From JBBRHF01 sp038223055 (lineage in GTDB: Bacteria; Actinomycetota; Actinomycetes; JACCUZ01), in the NCBI GenBank assembly GCA_038223055.1, contig JBBRHF010000188.1:1-8156 (forward strand): a stretch of 8,156 nucleotides of DNA. The letters are read 5' to 3'. Position numbers and translations under genes: made by a program. Every line of letters begins with the position of its first letter. Position 1 is the stretch's first letter. Below the pieces are notes generated by a model, which saw only the letters and a list, made by a program, of their open reading frames with translations, made no database searches and was not told the origin of the DNA. Shown piece after piece: positions 5,246 through 8,156 of the stretch.

Positions 5246-6255
5246 GATCTGATCGTCATCCCCTCCGGGGTCCGGGCGTTCTCGGGGTCGCGGAAGTAGC
5301 GCGCCACCGACCGGCACAGACCCTGGAAGTCCAAGCCACCCCAGACCTTGCCGTCCTCGCCCACGACGCGCAGCGCCGGAACACCGCTGATCAGCTCGTC
5401 CAGTGCCCTGCGCAAGGTGGCCTCGGCAGGGATGTCGCGGGTCGCTGCGACCGATGGGCTGGCCGCCTCGCGCGCGGTGAGCAGGCTCAACATCCGCACG
5501 TGAGCGCTGCTGCCGACGAACTGCTCCACGTGCTCCTCGGCCGGCGCGCCGACGAGCACTCTCGGCGTGTCGTACTGCACGATGCGCGACTGGTCGGCCA
5601 GCACCGCGATCCGGTCGCCGAGGGCCAGTGCCTCCTCGAAGTCGTGGGTGACGAAGATGACCGTCTTGCCGAGCTCCTGCTGCAGCCCGCGGAACTCCAG
5701 CTGCAGGTGCTCGCGGGTGATCGGATCGGTGGCGCCGAACGGCTCGTCCATGAGCAGCACGGGAGGGTCCGCCGCGAGAGCCCGGGCGACACCCACCCGC
5801 TGCTGCTGTCCGCCGGACAGCTGGCGTGGATAGCGGCCTGCGAAGGTCGATGGCTCCAGGCCCACCAACTCGAGCATCTGTTCGACCCGCTCGCGGACAT
5901 CGGCCTTCTTCCAGCCCAGCATCGTCGGCACCTGACCGACGTTCGCGGCGATGGTCATGTGCGGGAACAGCCCGACGGACTGGATCACATAGCCGATGCG
6001 CCGGCGCAGCTCGACCGGGTTGCCGTGCGTCACGTCCACGCCGCCGAGGCGGATTGCACCGGCTGAGGGCTCGATGAGGCGATTGATCATCTTCATGGTG
6101 GTGGTCTTGCCGCAACCGCTGGGACCGACGAAGACCACCATCTCGCCGGCGGGGATAGTCATGGTGACGTCGTCGACCGCGGGGGCCGCCACCCCCGGAT
6201 AGATCTTGGTCAGGTGTTCGAGTTCGATGGACACGCCGCGGGTTCGCTCAGACAC
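5242..6255 (-). CDS. opuCA: Osmoprotectant ABC transporter ATP-binding protein (OpuCA/ProV type)
   Basis: A 337-residue ATPase that powers the importer from the cytoplasmic face. All nucleotide-binding motifs are intact: Walker A GPSGCGKTT (44-52), Q-loop Gln92 in IQSVGLFPHM, signature LSGGQ (146-150), Walker B VLLMDE (166-171), D-loop GATD, and switch His204 in VTHD. VGLFPHMTIAANV and DPITREHLQLEFRGLQ are typical of the betaine/choline subgroup. After the ATPase domain, about 272-320 carries one CBS-like unit (DIPAEATLRRALDELISGVPALRVVGEDGKV). OpuCA relatives with two CBS domains are longer, about 380 residues; CBS domains sense ionic strength in this family. The GTG start overlaps the first permease by 8 bases and follows GAGGGG at about 5-base spacing. 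A GTG eight codons later is possible but less well placed. Confidence 0.94.
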   Translation of the reverse strand: MSERTRGVSIELEHLTKIYPGVAAPAVDDVTMTIPAGEMVVFVGPSGCGKTTTMKMINRLIEPSAGAIRLGGVDVTHGNPVELRRRIGYVIQSVGLFPHMTIAANVGQVPTMLGWKKADVRERVEQMLELVGLEPSTFAGRYPRQLSGGQQQRVGVARALAADPPVLLMDEPFGATDPITREHLQLEFRGLQQELGKTVIFVTHDFEEALALGDRIAVLADQSRIVQYDTPRVLVGAPAEEHVEQFVGSSAHVRMLSLLTAREAASPSVAATRDIPAEATLRRALDELISGVPALRVVGEDGKVWGGLDFQGLCRSVARYFRDPENARTPEGMTIRS

Positions 6256-6904
6256 GGATGCCCCTCGAAACGGTGAGGCGGCGCAACAGCAGGTAGGCGC
6301 CGTCGAAGGCCAAGGCCAGCACGGTGATGCCCAGGCCACCGACGGCGGCCTGGTTCAGCGAGTTGACGGCCCCGAACCGCTGCAGCCCGGTGAAGATCAG
6401 GGCGCCTAGCCCGGGGCCGGAGACGTAGGCGGCGATGGCGGAGATACCGAAGACGAGCATGGTGGCGACCCGGACGCCGGCGATGATGACCGGCCAGGCA
6501 AGGGGCAGCTGCACGTGCACCAGGACCCGCCTCGGCGACATCCCGATGCCGCGGGCGCTCTCGAGCACGCCCGGGTCCACACCCTGCAAGCCGGCCACCG
6601 TGTTGCGGATGATCGGGAGCTGGGCGTAGAGCACGAGCGCGACCACGGTGCCCGTCCAGCCGAGCCCGAAGATCGGCAGGAACAGCGTCATCAGTGCCAG
6701 CGACGGGATCGTGAGGAAGGCCGCCGCAGCCCCGATGACCAGGCCGCCGGACCCGGGCTTGTCCCAGATGGCCATCCCGACCCCGACACCGAGCATCGCC
6801 GCCAGCACCATCACGAGCGCGATCAACTCGACCTGCTCGACCATCAGTGGCTCGATGTGCGACCACTGCGACCCGAGGTAGTCCCAGACCGAAGGTTCCG
6901 CCAT
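6248..6904 (-). CDS. Osmoprotectant ABC transporter permease, first subunit
   Basis: A 218-residue inner-membrane permease of the OpuCB/OpuCD (ProW/ProZ) family, the first gene of the four-gene transporter operon. Hydrophobic segments lie at about 24-46, 54-79, 83-100, 134-162 and 184-207. The coupling loop is ESARGIGMSPRRVLVHVQLP (115-134), with SGPGLGALIFTGL (162-174) after it. The length is normal for the family. The ATG at 6904 was preferred over the in-frame GTG at 6922 because GGAGG lies 4 bases before it. The gene is divergent from the mntR-like gene, with about 244 bases between the two start codons. No clear promoter for this operon could be fixed: TTGTAA with CAAGAT 17 bases on (minus strand, within 6930-6975) is only a weak candidate. 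Confidence 0.93.
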   Translation of the reverse strand: MAEPSVWDYLGSQWSHIEPLMVEQVELIALVMVLAAMLGVGVGMAIWDKPGSGGLVIGAAAAFLTIPSLALMTLFLPIFGLGWTGTVVALVLYAQLPIIRNTVAGLQGVDPGVLESARGIGMSPRRVLVHVQLPLAWPVIIAGVRVATMLVFGISAIAAYVSGPGLGALIFTGLQRFGAVNSLNQAAVGGLGITVLALAFDGAYLLLRRLTVSRGIRV

Positions 6905-7044
6905 TCCGCCTCCACCGGCCACACGACGTTCATAGCCTTTTTCGATGATCTTGCCGCCGGAGTCGCGATGTTACAACGACCGAAACGGTGAGTTGCTAGA
7001 AGTACAACACGCACGGGCGCGGCGGTCGGCCGTCGGCCCGGACC

Positions 7045-7088
7045 GTCTCAGGGTGAGACTGCTCTCATTGGCCAAGCAAGAGCAGTCT
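7045..7088. promoter_or_regulatory. Nested inverted repeats, candidate operator upstream of mntR
   Basis: Three inverted repeats overlap here. GTCTCA (7045-7050) pairs with TGAGAC (7054-7059). TGAGA (7054-7058) pairs with TCTCA (7063-7067). AGACTGCTCT (7056-7065) pairs perfectly over 10 bp with AGAGCAGTCT (7079-7088) around a 13-base centre that itself contains the palindrome TTGGCCAA (7068-7075). The right arm directly abuts the -10 box at 7089-7094, so a protein bound here would block the promoter. DtxR/MntR-family proteins commonly regulate their own genes through palindromes (family knowledge); binding here is inferred. Confidence 0.5.
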
Positions 7089-7094
7089 TATGAT
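7068..7094 (+). promoter_or_regulatory. Candidate promoter of mntR
   Basis: TATGAT at 7089-7094 matches five of six bases of the -10 consensus. TTGGCC at 7068-7073 is a partial -35 at a short 15-base spacing. Transcription would start near 7101, exactly at an in-frame ATG, so the transcript could be leaderless (common in actinobacteria) or have a 48-base leader to the ATG at 7149. Confidence 0.45.
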
Positions 7095-7148
7095 GGCGAT
7101 ATGTGGGCCGGGCAGCGCCAGCGCGGGCAGCACCCGTGTTGCTCCCTG

Positions 7149-7802
7149 ATGCACACGGAGACCGTCGAGGACTACCTCAAGGCGATCTTCGAACTCGTCA
7201 CGAGGAACGGGGCGGCGTCGACGTCGACCCTGGCGCAGCGGCTCGGTGTGGCTGCCCCCACGGTGTCCGCGATGTTGAAGCGCCTGGCCTCTGACGATCT
7301 CGTGGCGCGGACGGGTGTGCATGCGGTGACGCTGACCGAGCACGGCACCAGACACGCGCTGGCCGTCGTCCGGCGGCACCGGCTGATCGAGGAGTTCCTC
7401 GTCACCGCGCTCGACGTGCCCTGGGATGCGGTGCACGCCGAGGCGGAGATCCTGGAGCACGCGGTGAGCGACGGGTTGCTCGAGCGCATCGACACCTACC
7501 TGGACCGTCCGACCCACGACCCCCACGGCGATCCGATCCCCGCCTCGTCCGGTCCCCACGAGGAGCGGTGGACAACTCCTCTGGCCGACGTGGCGGTCGG
7601 CGCCTCGTTTCGGGTGCAGCGGGTCGTGGACCGGGACGCGGACGCGCTGCGCTGCCTCGGCGAGCTCGGGATCCGTCCCGGGGTCGTGCTCCAGGTCGTC
7701 GAGCAGGCGCCGTTTGGAGGGCCGTTGTGGGTGGACATCGACGGTCACCGGCACGCGCTCGGACCGGCCCTCACCCACGTCGTGTTCGGGGTGGCGTCAT
7801 GA
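7149..7802 (+). CDS. mntR: MntR-like manganese-responsive DtxR-family regulator
   Basis: A 217-residue metal-dependent repressor. The N-terminal winged helix (TVEDYLKAIFEL, then STLAQRLGVAAPTVSAMLKRL, 27-46) is followed by a dimerisation/metal domain and a C-terminal SH3-like FeoA domain (about 145-217). Aligned by eye to IdeR/DtxR, the metal ligands are Asp8 in place of Met10, His77, Glu81, His96, Glu100 in place of Cys102, Glu103 and His104. Asp and Glu at those two positions are the manganese-type pattern of MntR rather than the iron type. HAEAEILEHAVSD and DPHGDPIP resemble the mycobacterial MntR Rv2788. The ATG at 7149 fits family N-termini but has no Shine-Dalgarno. An in-frame ATG at 7101 would add 16 residues and could be read from a leaderless transcript. 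The stop overlaps the next gene's start, and repeats upstream suggest autoregulation. Confidence 0.9.
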   Translation: MHTETVEDYLKAIFELVTRNGAASTSTLAQRLGVAAPTVSAMLKRLASDDLVARTGVHAVTLTEHGTRHALAVVRRHRLIEEFLVTALDVPWDAVHAEAEILEHAVSDGLLERIDTYLDRPTHDPHGDPIPASSGPHEERWTTPLADVAVGASFRVQRVVDRDADALRCLGELGIRPGVVLQVVEQAPFGGPLWVDIDGHRHALGPALTHVVFGVAS

Positions 7803-8156
7803 CGACCCGACGCCGGTTCCTGGCGGCCGCGGGCGGCGCGGCGATCGTCGCGCTGCCGGTGCGGGCGGCGAGTGGGTCAGCGGATCACGCCGGACATGGG
7901 CAGGGACCGGGTCTGGGTGCGAGTTCGGCTCCGGCTCCGGCTCCGGGTGCGGGTGCGGGTGCGGGTGCGGGTGCACCGTCTGCTGGGCACGGGCAGGCCG
8001 GCGGCATGAACGGCGCGACCTTCCGCTCCGGCGGGCGCGTCGATCACGACGCTAACGGCTTCGACCCACGCACGCTGTTGCGCGACTTCGACTACGGGCG
8101 GACCACCGTCGGAGCCGACGGCCGCACGGTCCGTGAGTGGGAGGTCGTCGCCGAGG
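7799..8156 (+). CDS. Tat-exported probable multicopper oxidase, N-terminal part
   Basis: The first 119 codons of a protein that runs off the right edge. The ATG overlaps the mntR stop (ATGA), with GGGG about 8 bases upstream, so the genes are translationally coupled. The N-terminus, TTRRRFLAAAGGAAIVALPV, is a Tat-type signal, which exports folded, cofactor-loaded proteins. Residues 24-80 form a low-complexity linker with GHG motifs (32-34 and 63-65) and a Pro-Ala then Gly-Ala run (45-59). From about 87, GFDPRTLLRDFDYGRTTV followed by VREWEVVAE resembles the entry to the first cupredoxin domain of actinobacterial CotA/laccase-like multicopper oxidases. No copper-binding HXH motif is inside the fragment, so the assignment rests on this N-terminal similarity. 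Co-transcription with a manganese sensor suggests manganese or metal oxidation, but copper detoxification or another laccase-like role is equally possible. Confidence 0.72.
   Translation, partial: MTTRRRFLAAAGGAAIVALPVRAASGSADHAGHGQGPGLGASSAPAPAPGAGAGAGAGAPSAGHGQAGGMNGATFRSGGRVDHDANGFDPRTLLRDFDYGRTTVGADGRTVREWEVVAE
7927..7974 (+). repeat. In-frame hexanucleotide repeats in the multicopper-oxidase linker
   Basis: Three copies of GGCTCC (7927-7944) run into five copies of GGGTGC (7945-7974). In the coding frame they give Ala-Pro then Ala-Gly dipeptides. A 6-base unit keeps the frame, so copy-number change would only alter linker length. Confidence 0.85.

Overview
The window reads as chromosomal DNA of a high-GC Gram-positive bacterium (Actinomycetota). 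The signs are strongly GC-rich sequence with G/C at most third codon positions, GTG starts beside ATG, ATGA start/stop overlaps inside operons, and protein types typical of that phylum: a baeRF3-type release-factor-like protein, a Rv2788-like MntR and an OpuC/ProXVWZ-type transporter. I cannot name the genus.

Left part (1-2700), all on the minus strand. The 5' end of an unidentified gene runs off the left edge. To its right lies a probable three-gene unit, read right to left: a baeRF3-type protein, a small winged-helix regulator 4 bases downstream, and a GWSLG-serine alpha/beta hydrolase 40 bases further. The ribosome-binding site of the first gene lies inside a perfect 10-bp inverted repeat. 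More palindromes lie upstream of it, which makes this leader the most suggestive regulatory sequence in the window.

Middle (2552-3425). This gene-poor stretch of about 870 bp holds palindromes, three perfect copies of a 13-bp repeat beside a DnaA-box-like 9-mer, and one doubtful small basic ORF on the plus strand.

Transporter operon (3426-6904, minus strand). Read right to left it encodes permease, ATPase, permease and lipoprotein substrate-binding protein. Together they form a complete ABC importer of the OpuC/ProXVWZ osmoprotectant family (glycine betaine, choline, carnitine or similar). The first two junctions overlap; the binding-protein gene has its own Shine-Dalgarno after a 47-base gap.

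Right part (6905-8156). A divergent intergenic region with nested inverted repeats and a good -10 box precedes a plus-strand MntR-like manganese-responsive regulator. Its stop codon overlaps the start of a Tat-exported, probable multicopper oxidase that runs off the right edge. The pair suggests manganese-linked control of, or a manganese-related role for, a secreted copper oxidase.

No rRNA, tRNA, CRISPR array or intact mobile element was recognised.
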